Shown here one piece after another: positions 6,776 through 16,515 of a stretch of 40,765 nucleotides of DNA. Where the stretch lies: assembly GCA_938091425.1 (NCBI GenBank), contig CALKHC010000140.1, positions 1 through 40,765 of the forward strand. Reading direction: 5' to 3'. The notes beneath the pieces were generated by a model. It worked only from the letters and a program-made list of their open reading frames with translations, searched no databases and was not told where the DNA came from. Position 1 is the first letter of the stretch. The number at the start of each line of letters is the position of its first letter. A program made the translations under genes and the position numbers. This DNA comes from an uncultured Luminiphilus sp. GTDB taxonomy: Bacteria; Pseudomonadota; Gammaproteobacteria; Pseudomonadales; Halieaceae.

Positions 6776-8035
6776 CTAGTCAGACCATGCTTTGCAGCGT
6801 CGGGGAACGAGCACTTTTTTGAGCCGGGTGTAGCGCGGCATGCCTTTTTGATAGTCGGGGTAGGCCTCGCCGGCAATCAGCGGCTCGAAATAGGATCGCC
6901 CCGCGGCTGTCACACCAAAGCCGTCTTTACTGATAAAGCGGCGTGGCATTTTTTTTTCGCGATTGGCAACCCGATGAAGCGGTGCGGTGCCAATGGTCCA
7001 GCGATAGGGCTTGGTCGAACGTCGCTCGACGATTGGCATTACGGCATTGGCGCCCTCCAGAGCCAGCTCCACCGCCGCTTTACCCAATGCGAAAGCCTGA
7101 TCAACGTCTGTTTGGCTGGCAATGTGCCGCGCAGCCCGCTGCAGGTAATCCGCGACGGCCCAATGGTGCTTATATCCCAGTTTGTCTTTGACCATACCAG
7201 CCAGCAGTGGCGCCAAACCACCCAGCTGAGCGTGCCCAAAGGCGTCGCGCTCACCCTGATCTGACAGGAGTCGGCCATCTGCAGTGCTGGTTCCTTCAGA
7301 GGCGACGACGACGCAATAACCGTGGCGATCTACACATTGGGCGACTTTGCTCAGAAACCTTTCCTCATCGAATGCAATTTCGGGGAACAAAATAATGTGT
7401 GGCGCATCGCCACGTTCGTTCGCAGCCAGTGCACTGGCGCCCGCGATCCACCCGGCGTGTCGGCCCATAACCTCTAGAATGAAGACCTTGGTTGACGTCG
7501 CACACATCGACTCGATATCGAGTGCCGCCTCGCGGGTTGAAATCGCCACATATTTCGCCACAGAACCAAAGCCGGGGCAGTTATCGGTGAGCGGCAGGTC
7601 GTTATCAATGGTTTTTGGCACGTGAATCGCCTGAATGGGATAGCCCATCTGCTCACTGATTTGGGAGACTTTCAGGCAGGTGTCCGCCGAGTCGCCGCCC
7701 CCGTTGTAGAGAAAGTAGGCGATATTGTGGGCGCGGAATACCTCAATCAGCCGCTCATACTCGGCACGATTCTCGTCGAAGCCTTTGAGCTTGTATCGGC
7801 AAGAACCGAAGGCGCCGCCGGGGGTGGTCATGAGTCCTTCGATGGCTCGGCGGCTTTCTCGGGAAGTATCGATGAGTTCCTCTTTCAGTGCGCCGACAAT
7901 CCCGTTTTGTCCCGCGAGGACTTTACCAAAGTGTTTCGGATGCGCTCGGGCTGTTTCAATGACCCCCGCGGCCGAGGCGTTGATGACTGGTGTGACGCCG
8001 CCGGATTGAGCGTAGAAGAGATTGCGTTGACTCAT
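6776..8035 (-). CDS. PPi-type 6-phosphofructokinase
   Basis: Phosphofructokinase of the pyrophosphate-dependent group, which makes the fructose-6-phosphate/fructose-1,6-bisphosphate step reversible. The catalytic loop reads PKTIDNDL, where Lys replaces the Gly of ATP-dependent enzymes (PGTIDND). The phosphate-binding loop is YNGGGDSADT, with Asp where ATP enzymes carry Gly. MGRHAGW and SEGT blocks are also present. 419 residues, normal for this subgroup. It is divergent from mpl with about 100 bases between starts, and no other glycolytic gene is nearby. Phosphoryl donor is predicted from these residues only. Confidence 0.92.
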   Translation of the reverse strand: MSQRNLFYAQSGGVTPVINASAAGVIETARAHPKHFGKVLAGQNGIVGALKEELIDTSRESRRAIEGLMTTPGGAFGSCRYKLKGFDENRAEYERLIEVFRAHNIAYFLYNGGGDSADTCLKVSQISEQMGYPIQAIHVPKTIDNDLPLTDNCPGFGSVAKYVAISTREAALDIESMCATSTKVFILEVMGRHAGWIAGASALAANERGDAPHIILFPEIAFDEERFLSKVAQCVDRHGYCVVVASEGTSTADGRLLSDQGERDAFGHAQLGGLAPLLAGMVKDKLGYKHHWAVADYLQRAARHIASQTDVDQAFALGKAAVELALEGANAVMPIVERRSTKPYRWTIGTAPLHRVANREKKMPRRFISKDGFGVTAAGRSYFEPLIAGEAYPDYQKGMPRYTRLKKVLVPRRCKAWSD

Positions 8036-8138
8036 GCTGAACTGCTTGGGTGGCTTGTCGGGAAGTGCGTACCGTAGACCTCGCAGGAGCCATTGGCAAA
8101 CCGCCCGTGATAATCTCTGCCCAGCGCGGAGAGCCTCC

Positions 8139-9515
8139 TTGTCTGATCACATTCACATTCTTGGTATTTGTGGCACGTTTATGGGCGGTTTGGCGTTGCT
8201 GGCGCGCGAATCCGGTTTTTCGGTCACGGGCTCTGACCGCAATATCTATCCGCCGATGAGCACTCAACTCCTCAGTAGCGGTATCCCGCTTATCGACGGC
8301 TACGGTGCCGATCAACTGTCGCCCGCTCCAGATTGTGTGGTGGTGGGCAATGCGCTGTCCCGCGGTCAGCCGGTCGTCGAGGCCATGCTGAATGACGGCA
8401 TCCCCTATACCTCGGGTCCGGAATGGCTGGGCAGCCATATTCTGCAGGGTCAATGGGTGCTCGCCGTATCGGGTACCCATGGGAAAACCAGTACGGCAAG
8501 TATGCTGGCATGGATTCTGGAGCACGCCGGACTTCAACCTGGGTTTTTGATTGGTGGGATCCCCAGCAATTTTGGTCTGTCCGCTCGGCTGGGTGGCGGG
8601 GAATATTTTGTGGTCGAGGCAGATGAGTATGACGCTGCCTTTTTCGATAAGCGGTCGAAGTTTGTTCATTACCGTCCAAAAACGGTGGTGATCAACAATC
8701 TCGAATTTGACCACGCAGATATTTTTCCCGACCTTGCTGCGATCGAGACCCAGTTTCATCATCTGGTGAGATGTATTCCCGGCGAGGGGCTGATTGTGCG
8801 TGGTGACGGCGCGGCAATCGACCGCGTGCTCAAGAGGGGCTGTTGGACGCCCGTCGATAAAGTAGCGAGCGCTCATGATGAGCAGGCTGATGGTTGGACT
8901 TGGCGGGCGCTATCGTCGGCTGCAGACGCATTACAGATTTTCGCGCCTGACGGTACAGAGGCCTCACTGGAGTGGGGGCTTATCGGTTCGCACAATGCTG
9001 CCAATGCAACTGCCGCTATTGCTGCGGCGCACCACGTCGGAGTGTCCTTGGATGTCTCGGTCAAGGCGTTGGAGGCCTTTACGGGTGTGAAGCGCCGGCT
9101 CGAATTATTGGGAAAACCCGCTGATGTAGCGGTTTATGATGATTTCGCTCACCATCCCACCGCGATTGAAGGCACGCTGAACGCGCTGCGACCAAAAGTC
9201 GAGGCAGGAAAGCTGATCGCGATCATAGAGCCGCGGTCTAATACCATGCGTTTGGGAGAACACAAAGGCGAGTTGGCGAGGTGTGCCGAGGCGGCCGACT
9301 ACGCACTGTGGTTTACGCCGCCCGATCTTCAATGGGATTTGGCTAGTATTGTGACCGCCGACGGACAGGAGGCCCTAGACAGTACTGAGGCGCTGATTAA
9401 GCGCGCACTGGCTGTTGTAGCGCCCGGAGATAGCATTGTCATCATGAGTAACGGTGGATTTGATGGTCTGCATGGTCGCTTGATGGCGGCGCTGGAAGAG
9501 CGAGCTCAGTCGTGA
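8139..9515 (+). CDS. mpl: Mpl, UDP-MurNAc:tripeptide ligase
   Basis: Murein-peptide ligase: re-attaches recycled L-Ala-gamma-D-Glu-meso-DAP to UDP-MurNAc in peptidoglycan recycling. It starts HIHILGICGTFMGGLALLA, the family signature, and has the ATP loop GTHGKTS (about 112-118), the VVEADEYDAAFFDKRSKF block, NNLEFDHADIF and DDFAHHPTAI. Start chosen at the TTG 8139, because GGAGAG at 8128-8133 sits 5 bases upstream and the 458-residue product matches E. coli Mpl. The frame is open back to 8034 but that part overlaps the pfk start and is unlike Mpl. Its stop overlaps the next gene as GTGA. Confidence 0.95.
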   Translation: MSDHIHILGICGTFMGGLALLARESGFSVTGSDRNIYPPMSTQLLSSGIPLIDGYGADQLSPAPDCVVVGNALSRGQPVVEAMLNDGIPYTSGPEWLGSHILQGQWVLAVSGTHGKTSTASMLAWILEHAGLQPGFLIGGIPSNFGLSARLGGGEYFVVEADEYDAAFFDKRSKFVHYRPKTVVINNLEFDHADIFPDLAAIETQFHHLVRCIPGEGLIVRGDGAAIDRVLKRGCWTPVDKVASAHDEQADGWTWRALSSAADALQIFAPDGTEASLEWGLIGSHNAANATAAIAAAHHVGVSLDVSVKALEAFTGVKRRLELLGKPADVAVYDDFAHHPTAIEGTLNALRPKVEAGKLIAIIEPRSNTMRLGEHKGELARCAEAADYALWFTPPDLQWDLASIVTADGQEALDSTEALIKRALAVVAPGDSIVIMSNGGFDGLHGRLMAALEERAQS

Positions 9516-12040
9516 CCCGCGTCGAGCGATTTTATGCGCTGATTTTGCGCAAACCGGCTTGGGTGCTGTTGTGTTTCGCATTGGTGATTGGCGCAGCTTT
9601 GCTGCAGCTTCCCAAGCTGCGGCTGGATGCTTCTTCTGACTCTTTGCTGCTGCAGGGTGACCCTGATCTCGCCTACTTTCGCGAGTCCGCCGAGAAATAC
9701 GCAGGTGACGAGTTTCTCATACTGACCTGGGAGCCCGGGGTCCCGCTCCTCTCTGATGACTCGCTTCAACCACTGGCGGCAATGGTTGACGAGCTCGAGC
9801 GACTGCGAGGCGTGGCGAGCGTGACCACGGTGCTCGATGTGCCGTTGCTTGAGAGTCCGCCGTTGTCTCTGACTGATTTGGCTCGCGCCGACAGTATTGC
9901 CACGTTGCGTGACCCCGACATTGACCGAGAGCTCGCGCTGATAGAGCTGACCACGAGCCCTATTTATCGCAACCTGCTGGTCAGCGAGAGTGGAGACCTC
10001 ACAGCGGTACAGGTTTCTCTGCAGGCTGACGAGCTGGCTGAGGCACTCCTTGATGAGCGGGAGGCCTTGCGCACTCAGGAGCGTCAGGGGACTCTGGATA
10101 CCGAAAAGGCAGCGCGATTGGCGGAGGTGGAGGCGGATTACGATCAGGCGCTGGCAAGAATCGGAGCCGAGCGGGACCGTATGGTGGCTGCTGTACGCGA
10201 TGTCGCCGAACGCTTTCGCCCCTACGCCAGGATTTTTGTCGGGGGCGTACCCATGATCGCCGCCGACATGATGGCCTTTGTGCGTTCTGATTTGGTCACC
10301 TTTGGTACGGCAATTCTGGCGGTCATGGCGCTGATGTTATGGCTGATTTTTCGCAGCTGGAAGTGGGTATTCATCCCTTTGATCACCTGCAGCGCGACCG
10401 CAACCTTGTTACTCGGTGTTTTGGCGGGAACCGACTGGCGCATGACGGTCATCTCATCGAATTCGGTTGCGGTTTTGTTGATTGTGACGCTGTCGCTGTC
10501 GATTCACCTCGTGGTGCGATATCGCGAGTTGCAGCGACAGCATCCGGACGCGCCGCGCGAGCAGTTGTCCACCGGCGCAGCAAAACTGATGATGGTGCCG
10601 TGTCTGTACACGGCCATGACCACCATCGTGGCATTCACATCGCTGGTGGTGGCGGGCCTGCAACCGGTGATCGATTTTGGCTGGATGATGACCACCGGCA
10701 TCGTTTTAGGTTTTTGTTCCGCGTTTACCGTGGTGCCGGCCCTGATGGTGATTATCCCCGACAAGCTGTTGACCACAGCGGGTCAGGCGGAGAAGCCTTT
10801 CACCATTCGCTTTGCGCGCGTGGTGCTTCAGCATGGTCGGCTGGTGGTTGCGGCCACCATTGGCTTGATGATGTTGTCAGTGGCTGGCGTCCGGGCTCTG
10901 GAAGTTGAAAATCGGTTCATTGATTACTTCAAGGAGCACACCGAAATCTACCAGGGGATGGAGCTTCTGGACTCCCGTCTGGGCGGCACGATTCCGCTTG
11001 ATGTCATTCTTAAAGCCCCTGCTGAGGAACCTGAAGTCCCAGCAGAGGCACCTCAGTCTGATGAGGAAGGCTGGGACGACGACGAGGACGGTTTTTTTGA
11101 CGACGTGTTCGACATTGATTTCGGCTTTGGCGCGGACGAAACGCAGGCAGCGAGCTATTGGTTCTCTGTACCAGGGCGCCAACTGGTCGATCAGGTTCAC
11201 GCCATTATCGAGAGCCGGGCCGAGTCTGGAAAGGTGCTGTCGCTATCCACCGCATTTGAAGTCATGGACGGTCTTTACGGTGGCAAGCTGGGCGGCGTCG
11301 AGCTGGCGCTGGTGGAGAACAGTTTGCCTGACGATGTCAACGATGCCCTTGTGACGCCTTTTTATTTTGCTGAGGAGCAGGAGGCTCGACTGAGTGTCAG
11401 GGTCATGGAGACCAGCGAGTCCCTGCGACGTGATGCGTATCTGAAGGAGTTGCGTGAGCAGATTTTGCAAGAGACAGGCATTGAACCGGAGCGCCTGCAG
11501 TTCACTTCGTTGCTGGTTTTGTACAACAACGTACTCCAAAGTCTGTTTAAGTCCCAGATTATGACGCTCGGCGCCGTTTTCATCGCCATCGGGCTGATGT
11601 TCTGGATACTGTTCCGATCGCTGTCGCTAGCGCTATTAGCGCTGGCACCCAATGTTCTTGCAGCAGCGCTGGTGCTAGGGCTAATGGGTCTTGCCGGCAT
11701 ACCCCTGGACATTATGACGATTACGATCGCGGCGATTGTGGTGGGGATCGGGGTCGACGACTGTATCCACTATCTCCATCGTTTTCGGGACGAAATTGCA
11801 GTGGACCAGAATTATCGCGCAGCGATGTTGCGCAGTCACAGCAGTATTGGTCGGGCCATGTACTACACCACGCTGACAGTGGTGGTGGGATTTGCCATGC
11901 TGACGCTGTCTAACTTTACGCCCAGTCTTTACTTTGGCGTGTTGACGGTGGTCGCCATGATCGCCGCTGTTGCGGGTGCACTGCTGCTACTGCCTCAGCT
12001 GATCATGATCTTTAGGCCCTTTGGCCCGGATCACGGCTGA
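9512..12040 (+). CDS. RND/MMPL-type exporter
   Basis: Large inner-membrane protein of the RND superfamily (COG1033/MMPL type), 842 residues. One membrane helix lies near residues 13-32, then a long periplasmic domain, a block of five helices at roughly 260-430, a second periplasmic domain, and five more helices to the end. The second block carries GIGVDDCIHYLHRFRDE, the usual acidic transmembrane motif region. Such proteins are proton-driven exporters of lipids or hydrophobic molecules; the substrate cannot be told here. No membrane-fusion or outer-membrane partner is nearby. An unusual acidic stretch at about residues 508-546 (EEGWDDDEDGFFDDVFDIDF) sits in the second periplasmic loop. The GTG start overlaps the mpl stop. 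Confidence 0.88.
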   Translation: MTRVERFYALILRKPAWVLLCFALVIGAALLQLPKLRLDASSDSLLLQGDPDLAYFRESAEKYAGDEFLILTWEPGVPLLSDDSLQPLAAMVDELERLRGVASVTTVLDVPLLESPPLSLTDLARADSIATLRDPDIDRELALIELTTSPIYRNLLVSESGDLTAVQVSLQADELAEALLDEREALRTQERQGTLDTEKAARLAEVEADYDQALARIGAERDRMVAAVRDVAERFRPYARIFVGGVPMIAADMMAFVRSDLVTFGTAILAVMALMLWLIFRSWKWVFIPLITCSATATLLLGVLAGTDWRMTVISSNSVAVLLIVTLSLSIHLVVRYRELQRQHPDAPREQLSTGAAKLMMVPCLYTAMTTIVAFTSLVVAGLQPVIDFGWMMTTGIVLGFCSAFTVVPALMVIIPDKLLTTAGQAEKPFTIRFARVVLQHGRLVVAATIGLMMLSVAGVRALEVENRFIDYFKEHTEIYQGMELLDSRLGGTIPLDVILKAPAEEPEVPAEAPQSDEEGWDDDEDGFFDDVFDIDFGFGADETQAASYWFSVPGRQLVDQVHAIIESRAESGKVLSLSTAFEVMDGLYGGKLGGVELALVENSLPDDVNDALVTPFYFAEEQEARLSVRVMETSESLRRDAYLKELREQILQETGIEPERLQFTSLLVLYNNVLQSLFKSQIMTLGAVFIAIGLMFWILFRSLSLALLALAPNVLAAALVLGLMGLAGIPLDIMTITIAAIVVGIGVDDCIHYLHRFRDEIAVDQNYRAAMLRSHSSIGRAMYYTTLTVVVGFAMLTLSNFTPSLYFGVLTVVAMIAAVAGALLLLPQLIMIFRPFGPDHG

Positions 12041-12294
12041 TGGAGTGTCGGCCACAGTGCGGCGCTTGCTGTATCGCGCCCGCCATTCTGCAACCCTTTT
12101 GGGGCATGCCCGAGGGCAAGCCGGCCGGCGTGCCCTGTTTACATTTATTGGATAACGCGCAGTGCGATTTGTACGGTGATCCTCGGCGTCCCGCAGTCTG
12201 CGCCCAGTTCAAACCCGAGCCAGCTGTCTGTGGTGAGAGTCGCGCTGAGGCGCTGGCACTTTTGAGTGCCTTAGAACAAGAGACGGCGGGCTGA
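12040..12294 (+). CDS. YkgJ-like cysteine-cluster protein
   Basis: Small protein (84 residues) with a CxxxCxxCC cluster at residues 3-11 (CRPQCGACC) and further Cys at about 33, 42, 53 and 63, the pattern of the YkgJ family thought to bind zinc or iron-sulfur. RPAVCAQFKPEP near the end is typical. Function is not known. The start codon shares one base with the exporter stop (TGATG), so the two are likely translated together, and the next gene follows after 3 bases. Confidence 0.85.
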   Translation: MECRPQCGACCIAPAILQPFWGMPEGKPAGVPCLHLLDNAQCDLYGDPRRPAVCAQFKPEPAVCGESRAEALALLSALEQETAG

Positions 12295-12297
12295 CAG

Positions 12298-12909
12298 ATG
12301 TCCGAGATTGCCTTATTCCCCCTCTCATCGGTGTTGTTGTCATCGGGCCGCATGTCGCTGCAGATCTTTGAGCAGCGCTACCTCGATTTGGTGGCTCACT
12401 GCATGCGTGAAAACGAGGGATTCGGCGTCGTCTGGCTCCAGCAGGGGTCGGAGGTGTCGGGTGGATCACTCGATACCCCCAATGTGGGTGAGTACGGTAC
12501 CTATGCCCGGATTGTCGACTGGGATCAGCTCCCTAATGGCTTGCTCGGCATCACGATTGAGGGCCATGAGCCCTTCGATGTGCAATCGGTATGGCGGGAG
12601 CCTAGCGGCTTGGTCAAGTCAAAGGTGGTGTGGCGTGACATACCCGAAACTATTCAACTGCCCGATAGTCACGTAAGCCTTGCCGAGGTGTTGGAGGGGT
12701 TGTTACGGCATCCTCAGATCCAGCGGCTACAACTGGACAGTGACCTCACAGATGGCTGGCGTGTCGGGGCGCAGCTGGCTCAATTGTTGCCCATTGATGA
12801 AGGGCTCAAGTATCAGCTTCAGGGACTGACTTCGGTGGAGCAGTTACTGGAAGAAATGGATAACATTCTGGTAGAGCTTAGCGGGGAGTCAGATCAGGCA
12901 GATCGCTGA
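12298..12909 (+). CDS. Lon N-terminal (substrate-binding) domain protein
   Basis: 203-residue cytoplasmic protein consisting of the PUA-like domain found at the N-terminus of Lon protease, without ATPase or protease parts. IALFPLSSVLLSSGRMSLQIFEQRYLDLV is the diagnostic beginning (LFPL..V..PG..L.L.IFE.RY, with Ser-Gly in place of the usual Pro-Gly). FGVV and GTYARIVDW follow as in the family. Such stand-alone LON-domain proteins are common in gammaproteobacteria and their role is not established. It is the last gene of the mpl unit, and the next gene has its own strong ribosome site after a 49-base gap. Confidence 0.88.
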   Translation: MSEIALFPLSSVLLSSGRMSLQIFEQRYLDLVAHCMRENEGFGVVWLQQGSEVSGGSLDTPNVGEYGTYARIVDWDQLPNGLLGITIEGHEPFDVQSVWREPSGLVKSKVVWRDIPETIQLPDSHVSLAEVLEGLLRHPQIQRLQLDSDLTDGWRVGAQLAQLLPIDEGLKYQLQGLTSVEQLLEEMDNILVELSGESDQADR

Positions 12910-12958
12910 AGCGCTGCAAGGTAATAGGTTGCGCCCTGATGGGCAGGAGAAATGGTGA

Positions 12959-14719
12959 ATGTTTGATCTCAAGATTACCGGCGGGTTAGTGGTGGATGGT
13001 ACAGGCACACCCGGGAAAGTGATGGACATCGGCATTGTCGGGGACCGTATCGTTGCGTTGGGTGATCTGGCGGAGGCTGGAGCGGAGGAAATTGACGCAA
13101 CGGGGCGGGTAGTCGCTCCCGGGTTTGTGGATATCCATACGCACTATGACGGGCAGGCCACCTGGGATCAGGAAATGGCGCCCTCATCGTGGCACGGGGT
13201 GACCACCGTAGTGATGGGTAACTGCGGCGTTGGCTTTGCGCCCGCGGCTCCTGAGCGACAGGAGTGGCTGGTGGGCCTGATGGAAGGGGTGGAAGACATT
13301 CCCGGCAGCGCTCTGACCGAGGGGATGACCTGGAATTGGGAGTCGTTCCCGGAATACCTCGACGCCCTTGAAGGGCTCGATCGCACCGTTGATGTGGCTG
13401 CTCAGGTCCCCCACGGAGCAGTGCGTGCTTATGTCATGGGTGACCGCGGGGCGGCAAATGAAGAGCCAACAGAGACTGAAATTGCCCGGATGTCGGCCAT
13501 TGTGGAAGAGGGACTTCGAGCCGGCGCGGTAGGCTTCTCCACTTCGCGGACCATCCTGCATAAATCGATTGACGGAGAGCTGGTCCCCGGCACCACGGCG
13601 ACAAAAGAGGAGCTGCTGGGCATCGGTCGTGCGCTGAAGCGAGCGGGCCACGGCGTTTTCGAGATGGCGAGCGATCTGTTGCCTGAGTGGAATGAGTTCG
13701 AGTGGATGGGTGACCTCAGCCGGGAGACCGGCGCACCCGTGACGTTCACCGCGCTTGAATCGCCCATCAAGAGCCTGCCTTTCAAGGACCAGCTGGGGGA
13801 TATGCGTGCCCAGAACGCCAAAGGTGGGAACATTGTCGCCCAGATCTCGATGCGGGGCACCGGCTTGATTCTGGGTTGGCGCGCCACTTTTCATCCGTTT
13901 TCGCAGCGCCCGAGCTGGAAGGCGATTGCAGACGCGCCCTGGTCTGAGCAGTGGCAACACCTTCAGGACTCGACTTTTCGTAGCCGGCTGCTTTCCGAGC
14001 AGGGAGAGCCTACTGGCAGCGATCTGCAGTTGATCGCTGATTTGATGGAGACCGCCTTCTCGATGCAGTACGAAATGCTGCCGGGCTTCAATTATGAGCC
14101 CACTGCAAAGCAGTCCATCGAGCAGCGAGCCTTGGCGACGGGTGTGACGGCGGCGGAATATGCCTACGATTTCATGATGCGCGATGAGGGCACAGGCATG
14201 ATTTACTTCCCGCTGCTGAATTACGCTAACGGGAATCTTGATTTTCTGGAAGAGGCGCTGGACTCAGATGATTGCGTAAATTCGCTATCGGACGGCGGTG
14301 CCCACTGTGGAACGATATGCGATGCCGCGGCGACCACCTTTATGCTTCAGCACTGGGTGCGCGATCGGGAAGGGCGCCGCATGCCACTTGAGCGCGCTAT
14401 CAAGCGCCAGTGCCATGACACCGCCCGACTGTACGGCTTTGAAGATCGAGGCGTGCTGGCACCGGGCCTGCTCGCGGACCTCAATGTGATCGACCTTGAT
14501 TCATTGCAGCTGAATTTGCCGACAGTGGCGTTCGACCTGCCCGCGGGAGGACGCCGCCTGCTTCAGACAGCTTCAGGTTACGACTGCACGATCAAGTCCG
14601 GGCGGGTCACTTTCCGTGGCGGTGCTGCGACGGGAGAGTACCCGGGGCGCGTCATTCGGGGTCCTCAGCCGGTGCCGGAGTCGTCCAACCCCCCAGCGAC
14701 TGCCAGCGATTCACGATAA
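12959..14719 (+). CDS. N-acyl-D-amino-acid deacylase-like amidohydrolase
   Basis: Metal-dependent amidohydrolase of the D-aminoacylase (N-acyl-D-amino-acid deacylase) family, 586 residues. The beta-barrel metal site shows as [11 protein letters not shown], the later catalytic Asp region as [14 protein letters not shown], and the C-terminal sandwich domain as [27 protein letters not shown] is characteristic of the family. Exact substrate is unknown; members also act on other N-acyl or cyclic amides. Start ATG 12959 has AGGAGA at 12945-12950. The last 68 bases overlap the end of rnt on the opposite strand, covering a Pro/Ser-rich tail that may be dispensable. Confidence 0.87.
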   Translation: MFDLKITGGLVVDGTGTPGKVMDIGIVGDRIVALGDLAEAGAEEIDATGRVVAPGFVDIHTHYDGQATWDQEMAPSSWHGVTTVVMGNCGVGFAPAAPERQEWLVGLMEGVEDIPGSALTEGMTWNWESFPEYLDALEGLDRTVDVAAQVPHGAVRAYVMGDRGAANEEPTETEIARMSAIVEEGLRAGAVGFSTSRTILHKSIDGELVPGTTATKEELLGIGRALKRAGHGVFEMASDLLPEWNEFEWMGDLSRETGAPVTFTALESPIKSLPFKDQLGDMRAQNAKGGNIVAQISMRGTGLILGWRATFHPFSQRPSWKAIADAPWSEQWQHLQDSTFRSRLLSEQGEPTGSDLQLIADLMETAFSMQYEMLPGFNYEPTAKQSIEQRALATGVTAAEYAYDFMMRDEGTGMIYFPLLNYANGNLDFLEEALDSDDCVNSLSDGGAHCGTICDAAATTFMLQHWVRDREGRRMPLERAIKRQCHDTARLYGFEDRGVLAPGLLADLNVIDLDSLQLNLPTVAFDLPAGGRRLLQTASGYDCTIKSGRVTFRGGAATGEYPGRVIRGPQPVPESSNPPATASDSR

Positions 14720-15347
14720 GGCAGAATAGCTCAGCGGTTTTGGTCGCATCGTACTGGGCCGAGTGTGCTTCGTTGTTGTCAAAGGGAATGTCCGCCAGCG
14801 CGCAGGCCCGTGCCAATACCGTGTGGCCTACTGCGAGGCCGGCGAGAGTGGCGGTGTCGAAGTGGGAGAAGGGGTGAAACGGGTTGCGTTTGAGTCCTAG
14901 CCGCTCCGTCGCGGCATTCAGGAACCCGGCATCAAAGTGGGCGTTGTGACCCACCAGAATGGCCCGGTTACACTGGCTCGACTTGACCGCCTGGCGCACC
15001 ACAGCGAACAGTTCTCCAAGGGCAATGTCCTCAGGCACCGCACCACGTAGAGGATTCTCAGGATCGATGCCAGTGAATTCCAGCGCGGAGGGTTCAAGGT
15101 TTGCGCCCTCAAACGGCTCGACGTTACGACTGTGGGTCTCGGCGATCTGTAAGTGGCCATGTTCATCCATGATGAGCAGGGTCACGGCGATCTCTAGTAT
15201 GGCGTCTGTCTGAGAATTGAAGCCGCCGGTTTCGATGTCCACCACGACCGGCAGAAACCCGCGGAATCGGTCGCGCATTGTCGGGCCTGCCGCGGCCGTG
15301 ACGATCTCGTTGTCATCGGCACCTGCTGGGTGCGTGAAATCAGTCAT
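14652..15347 (-). CDS. rnt: Ribonuclease T
   Basis: DEDD-family 3'-5' exoribonuclease that trims the 3' ends of tRNAs and other stable RNAs. Exo I is VVDIETGGF, exo [12 protein letters not shown] and exo [17 protein letters not shown], giving the full Asp-Glu-Asp-His-Asp set. 231 residues, slightly longer than E. coli (215) because of an N-terminal stretch of about 23 residues before [14 protein letters not shown]. The start at 15347 overlaps the pyrC stop (ATGA). A later ATG before RDRFRGF would give a product of usual length and cannot be excluded. Confidence 0.93.
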   Translation of the reverse strand: MTDFTHPAGADDNEIVTAAAGPTMRDRFRGFLPVVVDIETGGFNSQTDAILEIAVTLLIMDEHGHLQIAETHSRNVEPFEGANLEPSALEFTGIDPENPLRGAVPEDIALGELFAVVRQAVKSSQCNRAILVGHNAHFDAGFLNAATERLGLKRNPFHPFSHFDTATLAGLAVGHTVLARACALADIPFDNNEAHSAQYDATKTAELFCLIVNRWQSLGGWTTPAPAEDPE

Positions 15348-16387
15348 CGCAGCTGGCGAGACACTGTCCAGCCCACACTGTCACCAGCTCGTATAGGCAC
15401 GACCTCGCTGTCACCGAGACGGAACGCTTCGGGTATGGACTGAGTGTCTTTGGTGAGCGTAATAGAGCCGTTGTTGCGCGGTAAGCGGTAGAAGTCCGGT
15501 CCATTGAAGCTCGCAAACGCCTCGAGCTGATCGAGCGCGTTTTCTTCGTTAAAGACTTCCGCATACAGCTCGAGTGCGGCATGGGCCGTGTAGCAGCCTG
15601 CGCAGCCACAGCTGGATTCCTTATCCCCCCGGGCATGGGGTGCGGAGTCTGTGCCGAGGAAGAATCGCGGGTGGCCCGATGTCACCGCTCGGCGCAGCGC
15701 CGATTGATGCTGATCCCGCTTCAGTACAGGCAAACAGAACAGATGCGGCCGGATACCTCCTACCAGCAAATCATTGCGGTTGTAGAGCAAATGATGTGCG
15801 GTCACTGTTGCGGCGACATGGTCCCCAGATGCCTCAACGAACTGCACAGCATCGGCGGTGGTGATGTGCTCAAACACGACCCGGAGCGCCGGGAAAGCGC
15901 CTACGATAGGGATGAGCGCCGAGTCGATGAAGGCCTTCTCACGATCAAAAATATCCACATGATGATCGGTGACTTCACCGTGTATCAGCAGGGGCAAATC
16001 ATGCCGTTCCATCGCCTCGAAAACGGGATAGAGAGCCTCGATGCCCGTGACGCCGGCGTCTGAATTGGTGGTCGCGCCGGCCGGATACAGCTTGATGCCC
16101 TGTATATGCGGGCTCTCGGTCGCCTCGATCACCGTCTCAGGGGTAGTGGCGTCGGTGAGATACAAGACCATAAGCGGGTCGAAGTCATGACCCTCGGGGA
16201 CATGAGCCAGGATACGCTCCCGATAACTCAGTGCATCTGAAACACTCAAGATGGGCGGCGTGAGGTTGGGCATCACGATGGCGCGGCCTGCCCAACGGGC
16301 CACATCAGGCACTGTGGTGGCGAGGGCTACCCCGTCCCGCAGGTGGATGTGCCAGTCATCCGGTAATGTCAGCGCTAACGAGGTCAT
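15344..16387 (-). CDS. pyrC: Dihydroorotase (type II)
   Basis: Third step of pyrimidine synthesis: cyclises carbamoyl-aspartate to dihydroorotate. Zinc ligands are in [10 protein letters not shown], the carboxylated Lys in [13 protein letters not shown], then LLIHGE, the FEHIT histidine and LGTDSAPH with the catalytic Asp. 347 residues from the ATG at 16387 ([19 protein letters not shown]), which matches the E. coli PyrC start. An upstream in-frame start at 16435 would add unlike sequence. It is divergent from argG and coupled to rnt, as in other gammaproteobacteria. Confidence 0.96.
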   Translation of the reverse strand: MTSLALTLPDDWHIHLRDGVALATTVPDVARWAGRAIVMPNLTPPILSVSDALSYRERILAHVPEGHDFDPLMVLYLTDATTPETVIEATESPHIQGIKLYPAGATTNSDAGVTGIEALYPVFEAMERHDLPLLIHGEVTDHHVDIFDREKAFIDSALIPIVGAFPALRVVFEHITTADAVQFVEASGDHVAATVTAHHLLYNRNDLLVGGIRPHLFCLPVLKRDQHQSALRRAVTSGHPRFFLGTDSAPHARGDKESSCGCAGCYTAHAALELYAEVFNEENALDQLEAFASFNGPDFYRLPRNNGSITLTKDTQSIPEAFRLGDSEVVPIRAGDSVGWTVSRQLR

Positions 16388-16515
16388 GATCAAAGGTACC
16401 CGCTCGGTGCGGCCAGTGTAGCAGAGGTCGGCCACTGTTAACTCTCGCCGAGCCCTATGTGGCGCGCAGCCAGTCGCGGACGTACACTACGCTCCCGTTT
16501 TTTTTAGGCATGGTT

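Noticed and set aside
7956-8876. 306-codon minus-strand frame across the pfk/mpl boundary
   Set aside because: It is antisense to well-conserved Mpl and overlaps the pfk start. The translation resembles no known family.
13184-13960. 258-codon minus-strand frame inside the amidohydrolase
   Set aside because: Antisense shadow of a conserved enzyme, with no ribosome site or recognisable motif.
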